A stretch of 64,000 nucleotides of DNA from Neurospora crassa OR74A (taxonomy: Eukaryota; Ascomycota; Sordariomycetes; Sordariales; Sordariaceae): assembly GCF_000182925.2 (NCBI RefSeq), contig NC_026507.1:2356001-2420000 (forward strand), given 5' to 3'. The notes under the pieces are model-generated. The model did no database searches. It saw only the letters and a program-made list of their open reading frames with translations, and was not told the DNA's origin. Numbering within the stretch: the first letter of the stretch is position 1; each line of letters begins with the position of its first letter. Both the position numbers and the translations under genes were made by a program. Of the stretch, positions 9,660 through 22,525 are shown in pieces.

Positions 9660-12600
9660 CACTACAATTAGAAATCCTAAAGTTACACGGATTATAATCC
9701 ACTTTTTAATAACGATATAGATATTTCTAGCGGAGAGGAGGATATTAACAAGGATAACGAGGATAATGAGGGTAAGAATAAGTATATTAGTCTAATCTTA
9801 CCTATAGATTACTAATTTATAATAAGCGCTATTAATTAAGAAAACATACTACTTCGTACTAAATTAGTAAATTTGATAATCAATAGTATAGATTACAACG
9901 AAGTCCCACTAATTGGATTTAATAAAGATTACTTACGATTGGATTTGGAGTATACTGAGCGGAACTTTAACAAAGGACTTAATAATATTGTATTCAACGA
10001 AGATTTTATCGATGAAGATATTATTAGTTAAGGCCCGGTTGATGAATAGGTAGAAGAATAATAACCGGCTATTATTTAAATTCCTATATTTACCGGCCGT
10101 ATTATAAATATATCTACTTTGATTTATTACTATTATAATTAGTAAGAATAATTGTTAAACTTTGAATTAACGTTTGGTTTTAATACCTATCTCAGCCGAG
10201 TGTTTAGAGAATAATATAGAATATAACTAAATATTCTTGATACCCTCTATAGATAAGATAGTAAGCTTATTTTAGAGGTTTAACGATTACCCAAATAAGT
10301 TAAAGTACTTGAAGGTAGGATTGTAAAACGGTTGCCACTAATAGATATATATATTATACGGATACTACTATAAATAGCCAAAATAAAGACCGACTTAATT
10401 AATTATAAAATGGAATAAATTGAATAATGATAAGAAACGGCCAATATTAACTCTATTACCGATAAAATTAATAACCTATTAGTAGTTATATTACTATTGT
10501 ATTTTATAGATCCGAAATCCCTTTTTAGGCCTTCCTAAATTCCGATACAGCTGCAGCAATATATAGGGGTATAGCCTACTTCGTAGATAACCCTACAGAA
10601 CTACACTATATATTATATTAATTAAGCTCAGTTCGTACGATATTTGGCTAATATATATACTTTATTAATAATAATCGAATTAATTCGGAGGATACCGGAA
10701 AGGCTATCTTCCCATCGGATTTCATTTATCTTCGTTGTCTCGATAATGTCGATGGTTATAACTACCTATGCCGGCTACCTATTAAAAGTATAGATTATAT
10801 ACTCTATATCAGTTATATTAAAGCCGTTAGTAATAACTATACTAGCGAATATATTAATTATTTGGGCGAAGTTACCCTTATTATTTAGGAATGCTTAATA
10901 ATCGATAATATTAAAAGTGAGTTCTTTAGTATCGGTTTTAGTACGTAAGTTAATGAAGATTTTAAAAATCATAAATTAGTAGTGCGTGTAGAGTGGGAAT
11001 ATTAGATCCTAGAATATTTGGCCGATAGTTTTATACTTGTATAGGTTGATTTTTTTAATAGCAATCTATTGAATAACCTTAGTCTACCAATTGATAATCT
11101 AAAAAAGAAGAAGCTTAGAAAACTATTTTCGAAATATACTACTATTCTAAACAATATTAGAAGACGGGGCTATCACTTAGTTAAACGTATATTACGGGAC
11201 GAAATTATTAATAGTAGAAGGATTATTCTACTAGCCTTAACATAATTACTTCGTATATAAATCGAGTTTAAGACTAATGGCCGGTAAGTCTTTGAGGAAT
11301 ATTAGGATAAGGTCAAAAACCCTACTTTAGAGGTATTAAATTGCCTAGTATTCATATTTATTAATAGTTTTAATATATATTGTAATGTATATTGGTCCGT
11401 TATAGGGATTTACTCGTTACTAGCGGGTCTATTATACAGTAAAGGTCGGACTAGAAACGCTAATATCTTCCTAATAGTATTCGGCCTGTACGTATCCAAT
11501 TTCGAAATAGTTATTAATATAATGGGTTGTTTGATACCGCTTAATAAAGGTGTTATAATAGATATTAAAGAGAAACTAATAGTAGTGTTAATATTCACTA
11601 TATATTATACTAGTAATATACCCTAATAAGATAAGAGTTGTGGCGTTGCTGGTTCTACTAGGTTAAAATTCTATCGTTTCTACTTTATTAGTCTATACTA
11701 TATAATAAATAAATAAAACATTATTAGTAATACCTTTAGTATTAACCGATTTTACGACTATTATATACAAATGAGGTATAAGGTTGATTATAATTTATAG
11801 AAAAGAGGGGATAAGAAGGTTTATTAGACTTAATAGGGTATTAGTAAGATATAGTTAGTATTATTCAATTTAGTACCCGGTTTAAATATAATAATAATTC
11901 GCCTACCCAACGTAGCGTATTCCGAATTTAAAGGTATTACTATATATATATACGAAATGTTAATAGATGCTTTTTTTACTCTTACTTCTAGGTTCGAATA
12001 TTACCGTACATTATAAAAGTGGCTATTCCTACTTGGCTGGAGTTCTATACTATTACTAAAATATTATATTAAAAGTTATAAATTATTAGTATATAGCAAA
12101 CTGTCCATTATTATACCCCTTTTATTTAAAGCGTAGCTAAATAAAAATTATTTTAATCTATATATTTGGGATGCTTAGAAAGATAAATTGTATAATAAAT
12201 AGCGACTTAATCCAACCAACGATAATTGTATTAGCGCTGTAATTAAGCCTCTAACTATAATAGCTCGTAGTAATCTAGTTTTAATAGGTATTAAGAATAC
12301 CCAAGAAGAATATAAATAATTAGAACATCTTATTTATATTAGAAGATAATAGTATATATTGATATATTAAGCGGCGGTAGAAGGTACAGCTAAAAACTGA
12401 AGAACCGAAATATTTAAGATTAAGGTGCGTATAACCGAATTACTATTATAAGTTTTATTCCGGTAGTTATTAATACTTTTAATATTGGGACGGTTATTTT
12501 CAATTCTATTTATTATCCTTATTGAGTATAATAATATAGATATAGCAATTAACGATAACGACGATGGGGATAAGATTACCCCTATTACCGACGTAGTAGC

Positions 12601-14116
12601 CGATGTAGTAGCCTAAACTAGTAATACTAGCTTGCTATAGCGTATAAAAATATATATTGAAAAGGATTATATCCTAATATTTATATTGGTATACGTATAT
12701 TATAGGGATATATATAATAAATATAGTCCGCTAGGTCTTTTAAATATACTAGTAGAAGAGAAGTATTATAAGTAAATATCCGCCGCCCACTATATACCCT
12801 TAAAATAGCTACCTTTAAAATTGAATTGAAGTTTTAATACTAGGAAGTTTGTATTCTATGCCGGGCCTACTTCTTAATCGTAGGTAGCCTAACTGTTATA
12901 AAAGGGCGATTAGTTTTAATAACGATGTTAATTGAATTAATATTAATAATAACAATTTCTAGGCGATTAAAGAAGATAGTAGAGACTACTAATGGCCGAG
13001 ATGTCGAAAGGTTTATTTTCTAGTATAAGCGTATTATCTATATTATTCGATTCGTTATATTCAATACCTTCGCCCTATCCGACCCTACGTTAATACGCTA
13101 AATTAACGAACTTACCTAATATGCCTTAATATTTTCGAAAAAATACTATAACGGAAGATTAACTTAAAATAGGTTTAATAAATAATAATAACGACGAATT
13201 CAATATTAATTACTTAGTAGATAATACTTATTTGCGCCTAATAGTATCCGGAAGATGTTAAAATGGTTTAATAAAGAGGCTACGCTACCCTATTGTTATT
13301 AAAATCAATTACGATATTAGTTAACTATATTACCTACCGTTGACTTCTAAATAAAAAGTAGATATATTTTATCGGGCTTTAAAGTAGGCCTATAAGCTCG
13401 ACTATAGTATACTATATATAGTTTTTGGCCCTAGTATCATATAGTATAGTACCCGGGTTTTATTTTTAGACAAGTAAATTCCTTATCCCTTTCCTTATCC
13501 TTTTCCCTATACCTTTCTTTATTTTTATCCTTATCCCTACTATTTTCTTAGCTTATTAGTATTTAATATATCTAATTCAATAGAGAATACTAAATTCCCG
13601 GACGAACAATACATAGACGGTTATAGCGATAGATATAATGCCCGCTATTATATTATAGTATTAATATATATATTATTATACTATGTCCTATAGTATTAAT
13701 AATGTAGGTATAGTATCAATGCTTTAAAATTGTTTGTTAGTATATATAGGAACCTGAAGTAATTGTTGAATGCTATAGTATTTACAAGCGGTATATATTT
13801 AATATCGGCGACTATGTCCGATATAGGAACGCCGATAGCTTCGGTTATATAAATTATATTTTTACTTATAAATAATCCCGTATATAAGAACGTTGTATTT
13901 TCCTTATACTAATTAAAGTAGTGCTTACTATACTTAGATGGATAATACTATAGTTCAATTTACTAATAGTCGAAGATACTTACGAATATATTATTATTAG
14001 ATTATTAGTTATCTAAACGTACTGTATTTATATTATTAATATTTTGAAATTAATAGATCGTTAGAAATATAGCTCTAATTACTAAACTATCTGGGCTTAA
14101 GTGACTTGGGATATTA
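9660..14116 (+). pseudogene. large DNA-transposon transposase relic (CACTA/Tnp2-like superfamily suspected)
   Basis: Reading TAA/TAG as Gln gives long, coherent protein segments with at least one frame change near 10770. Landmarks: an acidic N-terminal part (SSGEEDINKDNEDNEGKNK, near 9730); FIFINSFNIYCNVYWSVIGIY (11346-11410) in pieces resembling a catalytic block; GRTRNANIFLIVFGLY (about 11445-11490); a GVIIDIKEK turn; IPQQDKSCG near 11620; RFYFIS (former Cys-rich RFCF) near 11675; then AYSEFKGIT and a C-terminal block NIGDYVRYRNADSFG near 13800. The order of a 'GLY...SNF' block, a 'DMPQQ..CG' block, a Cys pair and an 'HSEF' block recalls large fungal CACTA/Plavaka-type transposases. That family link is from memory of the motif pattern and is not certain. 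No terminal repeats were identified. LINE-1 is inserted at its 3' end. Confidence 0.5.
14102..14116. repeat. target-site duplication of LINE-1, left copy
   Basis: TGACTTGGGATATTA here and TGACTTGGAATATTA at 21633-21647 differ by one G/A transition, as expected of a target duplication later hit by RIP. Confidence 0.9.
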
Positions 14117-14640
14117 AAATAAAGGTCTTATTCCCTATGCTATAACTATAGCGCCTTTTTGGCATGGGGTCCTTCTCCAGTTCTTTGGAGGGGAAAACCG
14201 TACGGCGTTAAGCGCCGCCGGATGAAAACCCCTAGCTTTATTTCGGCTGTGGTTTTCTACGCCGTTCCTACTTTGCTTATAGCTATGACGGTTCTTACCT
14301 ATTGTTATAGCGAATTGATTTCGTTTTTCTTATCACTACATTATCCTAGTACTAGAATAATAGGAATAATAGGAATAGGATTAGATTTAATATTCTATAC
14401 CCTTCGCTACTTCTCTATTTTACCTCCTATTGCTCTTCCTCCGCTTTCTCCTCGCTTCCCTATTTTATTTTCTTGTTTACTACTTTACTCCTCCGCTTCT
14501 TTGCCCCGTTTGTAAATATTTCTGTCCCGTTATTTACTCTCTTACCCTACGGATTTACTTTTATTTGCAATGGTATAAGGACCCCTTCCCTTCATTTATA
14601 TAATCTCTTATACGGTACTTTTTCTTAGTCCTTTTCCTCC
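14117..14640 (-). other. LINE-1 3' UTR
   Basis: The minus strand ends with a structured 3' region: the block CCGTACGGTTTTCCCC, a GC-rich inverted stretch around TTAAGCGCCGCCGG, then GGGAATAAGACC and a short A/T tail. Present in four places in the window with the same order, and less mutated than the ORFs. An open frame on the opposite strand (14159-14515) lies entirely in this UTR and is not a gene. Confidence 0.75.
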
Positions 14641-14649
14641 TTCGTCCCC

Positions 14650-17600
14650 ATTATAATTTTCAATAAAATAATTTCCTTTGGCTATTATTGCCTTAGCCCG
14701 ATCGATTTAACCTCTAATATAAAGGATTCCTCCTTTAATCCGTCCCTAGGCTTTACGTCCTTTGTAGCTTTACTTTTAGAATTTATTTCTTTTATTTATA
14801 ACCTCCGTAACTTCCTTAGTAGTTATTTGCTTTAGAATTAGTATAATTTCCTTTTTCTTCCTCTTTAGCCTTTATATTAATTTAATTAGTGTTATTCGTA
14901 AGATTCTTTACTTTTACTATACTTGGGATCTTATTTCTATTTTATATTCTAGTAATAAGTTTAGCTATTCCGATATTGTGAGGTTGTTACTAAGAAGATC
15001 TGCCTTGTTTCGGCTACTAGTAAGTCCCTTATTTTCCGACGTTCCTTTTGTCATTATTTGATTTTTATATTCCTAATTGGCGGTATTTAGAATATTATTT
15101 ATATTTATATTTCTAAGATGTATATTTTGGACGTTCCTGTTGGCCTTTATAATACTTAGAATATTATTTAGGCGATAGTTGTTATTATAGTGTTGGGTGG
15201 TTAGGATACGTACGATTATAATTTGGATACTTTTATTTATATTACTAATAACTTTATGAATTATATATATTTACGTTTGGAGTAGGACGACCTGCTTACT
15301 AACTATAAGCGTCTTTCTTATATTATTAGTTATAGTATTATTAAGTTTTAGTGGAAGGGATATTGTAAATTAATTGTAAGGGATATTTATTATAATTATA
15401 TTCTTTCTTTTCCCGGCGGTAATACTATAAACCTAATTTAAATTATATTTAATTCTAGTAGTAGTACTATTACTCTTATACGTATTGTATTTAGCGGTAG
15501 CGGTTTTACTATTCTTATTTATATAATTTCTAATTCTAATAGTAATAGTTCTATTCCCAGTAGTCAGTCCTATAGCTATTAATACTCCTAGCCACCCTCT
15601 TATAAATAATAATTAGGTTTAGTAACGTTATAAGGTTATTACGAATTAAGTTTGTATAATTGAGTTATTCGAGTAGTTTTTTAAGTATAATTAGGCGTTC
15701 GTTAAATAGTATTTTTCGGTTTTTATTGTAATTGTACTTTAAATAACTCCTATAATTAGTATAATTATTTCCTCCCTATTCCCGTCCTTTCATTTTAGTA
15801 TTATTAATATTTTATATTCTTCTCAGGAGAGTTTTACGATTTCCTTATATTATTCCTCTTCTAATTTGATTACTAAATAATATTTTTTTAAAATCCCTAA
15901 CTTTAATACTTATAATAGAATTCTTTTAGTTTTAGTTCTATTATTTAGGAATTTTTAGAGTTCCTCTTTCGTTAGTAGCTAGGCTTCTAAGTTTATTTGA
16001 AAATCGGTGTTTATATTAAAATAATTTAAGATAATATAAGTAAAAGTTTTTTTTTTAAGTTTATAAGCGTAGATAGGAGTTAGGATGTTTAGTATTTTCT
16101 TTTAGTAGAGGAAGGCCCGAAGGTTAATAATTTCCGTCCTAATTTTAATAAGGAGGGAGTTCTTTATTTTAGTTAATAGGTACGGTTTTTCTTCGTCTTC
16201 GTTTAATTTTTAATATCTTTTCTTCTTTTTCTTTATATTAATTATATATCGTTAGATAGCTTCTTTATTGAATTTAGGGGTAAGGTTAATAATAGTAAAT
16301 TTGTACTATTACTTTAATTTCATTATTGCCGCTATTAGGTAGTAGTTGTAGTACGATACCTATTTCCGATTTACTGTATTTTCTAACTATTCCTCCCAAT
16401 TAGCAGTTATTAGCTTTAGGATTTATAATAGCAGTAGCAGGGTTTTTAATTCTAGAGGGGGATTAATTACTATTATTAGTAATTTCTCTATTAGTACTTA
16501 TACTTTAGTTTACTAAGTTTTAACTATATCATTTTTTAATTTACTAGTAGGTAGCCTACCTTTTAATTATTATATTTAGATATAATTAGAAATTTAGGTT
16601 ATTATCCCCCGGATAAATTAGGCTTAGTCTATTCGGGCGAGCTTTTCTTTAAAGGCCCGGATTCTTTTATTAAGGTAGAAGTTGAGTAGCGGATAGAATA
16701 TTTCTATTTCTAGGTTTTTTACTAATATAATTTTATATATTCCGGTAATAACTTTTAAGTATTTAATTTAGTATTTTACTAGCTTAATTACAATTTTTCG
16801 TACTTTTTCGTAGATTTTAATTAGTTAGTAGAATACTAAAGCTCTATATATGATAATATTATAAATATATTTGGTATATATTTCCCTTACCCAAATAAAG
16901 GAGTAATTCTATATTTCTACTACTAATTTCGCGCCGGAGGAAGCCATCTTGTTGGAGGTTGCGATAGGGAAGAAGGAGAAGGAGGACCAGGAAGGGGCGC
17001 CGCGTGGGGGATTATATAGATAATAGAAGGGGGTCCTTACGCTATTGTAAATAAAGGTAGATCCGCGGGGTAATAGAGTAAATGACGGGGAGGAGGTGTT
17101 TGCAAACGGGATAAGGAAGCGGAGAAGTGGAGTGATAGACGGGAAGATGGGACGGGGAAGCGGGGAAAAGGCGAAGGAAAGAGCGGTAGGGAGTAAGATA
17201 GAAAGGTAGTAAAGGAAGCAGTACGCCTAGTCTAGTCCTGTTCCTATTATCCTTATTATTCTAATATTAGGATAATATAGCGGTAGGAGAGATGAGATTA
17301 GTTCGTTGTGGCGGTGGGTAAGAACCGTTATAGTTATAAGTAAAGTAGGAGCAGCGTAGAGAACTACGATCGAGATGGAGCTGGGGGTTTTCATCCGGCG
17401 GTGTTTAACACCGTACGGTTTTCCCCTCTAGAGAACTAGAGAAGGACCCCATGCCAATAAGGCGCTATAGTTATAGTATAGGGAATAAGACAATTATTAT
17501 TACTACTAATTTCGTAAGTGTATTTATTTGAATTATTATTTTTTATTTTACTACTTCTGTATAAGCCCTATAATTAAATTTATAGTTTAATTAGACCCTT

Positions 17601-19990
17601 AGGAATTACATGAATTTTATTAATTATAGTATAATATCCCTAAGTTAGAAAGTTTCCGTCCTTAGTACCTTCGTCCGTATAAAATACATTAGTTCCGTTT
17701 TAATTACTTTAAATTCTATACCTTTTACCCTTATTTATTTTAAATATATTTCCTATATTATTTATAATATCTAGTAATTTTCTTTAGTAGTATAAGTTGT
17801 TATTATAATATTAGTATTATTTATAAAGCTGATTATAATTATATTTAGGATTATTATTAACTTTTAATATAATAGGGTAATAAAGAGAATAAATAGAATA
17901 GGGGAAAGGGGGGAGATTTGTAGTATGTTTGCAGTAAACATATAAGGGTAGGACGTTTTATTATTAAAGAAAAGGGAGCCTCTTTTTGTAGCGATAAAGT
18001 TTGTTATTTATTTAATAATTTATATTGGGAGTTATATTTCCTATAGGGTGTGTAGAAGCTATTTATAATTAATTCTATTGAATGCTCCTTTTAAATCTAG
18101 GAGTATAAGGGATGTTACGGACCCGAGTTTCTAGGTTATATATATTATATTAGTAATTACCTGGATTGTAAATTTTATTAAATAGCTTGCCCGGTTACTT
18201 ATTTGGCCCTTTAGTAGAAGGTTGAACTTTTTGGCTATTTACGTAAATCTTTTAATTATAAATACTTCGAAGATTTCTCCTATATTGTTAAGTAGCAATA
18301 TTAGCTTCTATATATTTACTAACTTCTATTAGGCGGTGCTTTTTCTAAGCTTCTTAAGGATAATTACTTTTACGTCCTTAAACTATTGTAGGAAGTAGCC
18401 GAATTGGAGGCTAGCGGATATTAAATATACTATAGTCCGCCGGAACGGCTTCCTATATAATTTTAAAAATTTATTAAAATATTATCCAATCCTAAGGGCT
18501 TTATTAAATACTATTTAGGAAAGTACGTCTTAAATATCCCTTTTATTAATTAGTTTACTAATAATTATTAGATTAATAATTTTTAGTAATTTAATTTAAT
18601 TTAATAAATAATCTATTAGGACCTTTACCTTTAGGAAAAAGCAATTGGTAAAGATCTTGGCCTTACTATTATAATATCCGATTTCTATTACCCCTTCGTA
18701 AGTTTAAAGGGTTAGTAGTTTGGGCGGATTTATTAATTAGTAGCTTTAGGTCCGGACTTATTATTCTAGTAGTTAGAATTGATTTAAATTCTTTAAAATT
18801 TTAGCAATACTATTATACTATATAATTTATTAGGCCTTTGTAATAATCCTTTTCTTTTTTATTATAACTTCGATAAATTCTTTTTAATTTAATATTATTT
18901 AGTACTTAAATTACTCTTAATATATCCTTTATACTTTTTTTATAATTATTTTATATTTTAATATCTATTAATTCACTTTTCCCCTTCGACCTTTCTTCTA
19001 ATATAGGACAAATTCCTCTATAATATTTATAAATTCTTTATTAAATTTACGAAAGGCGAATTTAAAGTTCTCTATTATATAAATTCTTTTTAGGATTAAT
19101 ATTTATTTCTCCCATACTTCTTTTACTTTCCTTATATTTATAGGATTTTAATTATATCCTCCTTCTTTTTTAATTTTTTTTTTCTTTTTACTTGGATTTA
19201 GATTTCCTAAGGGTAGTAGTCCGAGCCGGTTTATTCGTACTACTATATTCCTTAGTATTTAGCTTCAATTCCGGGTAATAGCTATATATAATCGATTATT
19301 CTATCCCTCTCTCTTTATATTACATTTTTAAATTTAATCGGTTTACTACGGAGGGTAAATAGATTAAATTTTTAATATTATACTTATATAAGGAGGCGAG
19401 CAGCCCTTAGGTTAGTTTCATTCTTTAAATTTTAAATAGGATAGTAAAGGTTAAAGTCTTCGATTATAATTAGATTTCCTGCCGGGGGTCCAGTTTTAAT
19501 ATATTCGAAGAGTAGTAACCTTTATTAGTATTTTAGTATTTTTTATATAAGAATAGGATCGTAGATAGAATAAATAGTCGTTGAATTTTCTAAATTTTTA
19601 TATATAATTGTAGTTTAATCCTTTCCAATTTGGAAATTTACGTCCTTTAAATTCTACTTTTCTTTTATATATATTACTACCCTTCCCTTCTTTAAATAAT
19701 TAACCCCCCAAAATTTCCCGCCTTTAGGATAATAAATATCCCTATTTAAATTTCTATTTAGCTCTTAGATTGCTACAATATTATAAGTCTCTTCTTATTT
19801 AAATAAAAATTTTCCTTTCTTATATAATTTCCTTATATTTTAATAGAGTATTTTTAATTGGACTATTAATTACCCTAAGATAGGATTGCTTTTAATCCTT
19901 CGGCGGAGGATAAGAGTATTACTTCCTTAGGGGGGGTTATAGTTATATAAGCGCTATTACCACTATACAACCAATTTCCTTTTATACTTT
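14650..19990 (-). pseudogene. LINE-1 ORF2 (endonuclease, reverse transcriptase, RNase H), dead
   Basis: The minus strand near 17950-17810 gives SPLSPILFILFITLLY followed by ISFINNTNI. The intact equivalent, VGFADDTNI, is visible in LINE-3 at 38523-38540. This is the RT core motif (F-x-D-D), with both Asp codons turned to Asn by RIP. The endonuclease lies upstream on the minus strand by collinearity with LINE-2. The C-terminal part is split by the inverted fragment at 16932-17500. ORF2 would cleave the target, prime on it and copy the element RNA; here it is non-functional. Both ends are approximate. Confidence 0.75.
16932..17500 (+). mobile_element. 5'-truncated LINE fragment nested in LINE-1, opposite orientation
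   Basis: 569 bp representing the last part of ORF2 plus the 3' UTR of the same LINE family, plus strand, ending GGGAATAAGAC and a short A/T tail. It is flanked by perfect 14-bp direct repeats TACTACTAATTTCG at 16918-16931 and 17501-17514. LINE-1 continues collinearly on both sides when compared with LINE-3 around 38.2 kb. 5' truncation with a target duplication is the normal outcome of target-primed reverse transcription. The fragment keeps much higher GC than its host (for example GGGGCGCCGCGTGGGGG), so it has escaped most RIP. Confidence 0.92.
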
Positions 19991-20049
19991 ATAAATATAT
20001 ATAATATTTATTTATTAGATTCTATAGGGTTATAGATTTTAGCCGGGCG

Positions 20050-21572
20050 GACGGGCCAATTAATTTTTTAACTATCCCCTCTTTATACTTCCTCTAATAT
20101 ATTTCTCTAGGGTAGCGATAGTATAGGAGCTAGGGGGGGTATTTAGTAGGACGCTTTTATTTATAATTTTTATCATTAGCTCTAATACCTTTCTAATTAG
20201 GTTTTTGCGGGGGGCGAACGTTCGTAACTTTTTAATATATACAATAAATATTTTTGTAATTACCTTCCGGAGAATAAGGTACTTTTTATAATTATATATA
20301 TAATACCCCTTCTTCCTATACAGTTTATAATAAACGAATAATTTATTATTATTAGATAGATAATTTACTTCGCTAAAGTATTCTCTTTTATATTTAGTTT
20401 CATTGTAGCGGGCATAAATATTATTTTAATAATGAAATTTTATTATATATCCAATTCTTTAATATTTAAAATATTATTAAACATTATTCGAAGTTCAGAA
20501 TAGTTCGTATAGGTATACGCTACTGTTTTAAAGGAAGAGGTTATTTTGTAGGAAGTATATTACTAATATAATAGCGATTTCTATAAGGAGTAGGCCTCTA
20601 TTCTCTCTATTCTTTTTCTTCTATAGTTAAATTTTAATAATAGATACTTTTAGGTTTCTCTACCTTACTATATTCGAGATAGCTTTTATTATAGTATAAT
20701 TATTAATATTATTTTAGGGTACGTTCTAAATTAGTACGCCTATAGTATTTATAATAATAAAAGTATTAAGGCCGAAAATTTCTTTAACCTACATTTAGTT
20801 TCACTAATACTAAGTATATATAAGTTCGTTAAATATAATTATATAGGCTCTAGTAATTAGTATTTTGATAATTATACGGATTATTAAGTTAGGTTTCTTC
20901 CTATTTAAATAAATGATTAGGATCATTTTAATATTTTTATTTAAATAATTTACTAATATAATAATAATCGTTACTCCCTTGATAGTAAATTACTATTCGA
21001 AGTTGGAGGGGTTAAACTTCTTAATAATTATAAGTAATTATTGGAGGGTAGTACCGATTTTATTCGGGTTGGCTTTTATTATAATATTAATTTAATATTT
21101 AGGTACCTCTTAGACGCTTTTTTTAATTTCCTTTAGAATATCCTTCTTTAAATTATTAAAATCTTTCTTAGTAATGAATTAGTCGGTTCCAACCTTACTA
21201 ATTTCGGGTTACATAGATTTATTTTTTCCGATACGTACCTTTACGAATTTGAAAAATAATTTTCGAATTTAACAATAATCTTCAATTAAAACGGTATTAT
21301 AATTTATAAATTTATTTACTTTAATAATAAACTTCCTCAACGTTTTACTATTTTTATCCGTTTTATCCGAAGTCTTTATAGTAAGTACCGCTCCGGGATC
21401 GTTATATATTGAGATTTCCGCGAGCGGGTTGTAAACACTATTTTCAAATCTACGAATACTACTATCGATAGCTATTAGTAATAATAATATAATGTTATTA
21501 TTACGCTCGTCGTAGGATATTGTAAGGGATGTAAACGACCCTCCTAAGTCGATTGCCGTTGTTAGTTTTCAT
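20050..21572 (-). pseudogene. LINE-1 ORF1 (gag-like), dead
   Basis: ATG at 21572 (minus) opens MKTNNGNRLRRVVYIPYNI, then RIP stops. LINE-2 has the same beginning with its ATG turned to ATA. In LINE-2 the C-terminal half carries zinc-knuckle remnants, and this copy is collinear with it. ORF1 proteins of Tad-type LINEs bind the element RNA and form the ribonucleoprotein. The end coordinate is approximate because the frame dissolves into stops. Confidence 0.6.
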
Positions 21573-21632
21573 CTTGGAGCATTTCTCGATTAGAAATCGG
21601 CGTTTCCGGTTTCAAAGCAGTTTAGTTTAAGA

Positions 21633-21647
21633 TGACTTGGAATATTA
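21633..21647. repeat. target-site duplication of LINE-1, right copy
   Basis: TGACTTGGAATATTA, partner of 14102-14116. It adjoins the 5' end of LINE-1. Confidence 0.9.
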
Positions 21648-21673
21648 TATTAATATAAATATTAAAGTAATAA

Positions 21674-22525
21674 TTGAGACGCCTATGCTTTCAGAGCTCG
21701 AGCGTTGTCGTAGGCCCCGGTGACATGGAAGATCCGCACCAAAGGTCGTGGTCTATAGGCCTACCTAACGCAAGCGAGGAAGGCGCGGCGTATCTATCTA
21801 TTAGCGGTTGGAATGTAAAAAAATACCCGTCTTAGCACAGCTTAGTAGTCCTAAATAGGAAAATTTAGCGCTAAGCAGGACACGGTTTGAATAGCAGCTC
21901 GAAAAAGCTACTTTTTCCTTTGTAATTGGAATTGCTCCACGACTATTGCGTACACCAAAATGTACTTAGTACCAGATTGAAGAGGAGAAAAGGGCGGTTA
22001 TTTTGGTACCGGTTGTACGCTGCCCGGATGGATGGTCGTTAAGAAAATTCGAAAAAACGAGTTTCTAGTTGCAAATGCGACTGCGCAACTATTGCAAATG
22101 ACCAAGTCCGAAAAATAACTAAGTCCGAAAAATAACTAAGTCCCAGATTAAGACCTTGAACCCTAGGAACCGGACTTAGGGTTAGGGTAAGGGTTAAAAT
22201 CGGAAAATTTGGAGAAAGAGAAAAAATGAAAAAAAAATTTCAAAATTTTGCCTTTAAATTTTTGTTTTTCTTCTAACATACGAGGGGTGCGGGAGGGGGG
22301 GGCCAAATTAGTAATATAATAAAGGCAATTCAACTACTTATTTAAGAAACTATAGGAGCTTGTAGTTTAATGGTTATTATCAGTGTTGTGTTCTTTAAAG
22401 GTTACTCGTTCAGTTCAGCTTTGGGTTTTTTTTCCTTTTTTTTTTTTTTTTTTAAAGAGGAAAGTACTAAGTATGGGCGTCTCTCTGTCTCCCCTGGACT
22501 TTGGCTCCGCCCAGGGGAACTGTAT
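21674..22525 (+). mobile_element. Helentron-like non-autonomous element, copy 1
   Basis: Starts TTGAGACGCCTATGC and ends with the inverted partner ATGGGCGTCTC (22473-22483), followed by the hairpin CCCCTGG/CCAGGGG (stems 22491-22497 and 22511-22517) and GAACTGTATT. A terminal inverted repeat at the 5' tip whose partner lies just inside a 3' hairpin, with A/T flanks and no target duplication, is the hallmark of Helitron2/Helentron elements. No protein is encoded. Internal features are 18-bp tandem units around AACTAAGTCCGAAAAAT, a TTAGGG-like tract near 22188, tRNA-promoter-like boxes near 22363 and 22408, and poly-T. Moderately RIP-mutated compared with copy 2. Confidence 0.82.

Larger units (their letters stand above)
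14117..21632 (-). mobile_element. LINE-1: full-length Tad-like non-LTR retrotransposon, minus strand
   Basis: Seen: a 15-bp target duplication at both ends. On the minus strand there is ORF1 starting with ATG at 21572, an ORF2 region with a reverse transcriptase, and a 3' UTR ending GGGAATAAGACCTTTATTTT at the left edge. The same 3' UTR occurs in LINE-2 (55.27-55.45 kb), LINE-3 (35.4-35.6 kb) and the nested fragment. The 5' end (AAACTGCTTTGAAACC on the minus strand) matches LINE-2 at 47955. Two ORFs (gag-like ORF1; endonuclease, RT and RNase H ORF2) are typical of the Tad1 clade of filamentous fungi. About 6.95 kb without the nested insert. Heavily RIP-mutated and dead. It interrupts the transposase relic. 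Confidence 0.9.

Noticed and set aside
14159-14515. 118-aa plus-strand frame as a gene
   Set aside because: Lies in the LINE 3' UTR, on the strand opposite to its ORFs; the same region recurs in all LINE copies without a conserved frame.
14117-17500. LINE 5' ends facing each other (plus-strand LINE at 14.1 kb)
   Set aside because: RT motifs GVPQGSP and FADD lie on the minus strand, so the shared terminal block is the 3' UTR. The structure is a minus-strand LINE with a nested 3' fragment.
22355-22430. A functional tRNA gene
   Set aside because: Box-like motifs are present, but acceptor and T stems do not pair and no sensible anticodon arm is visible.
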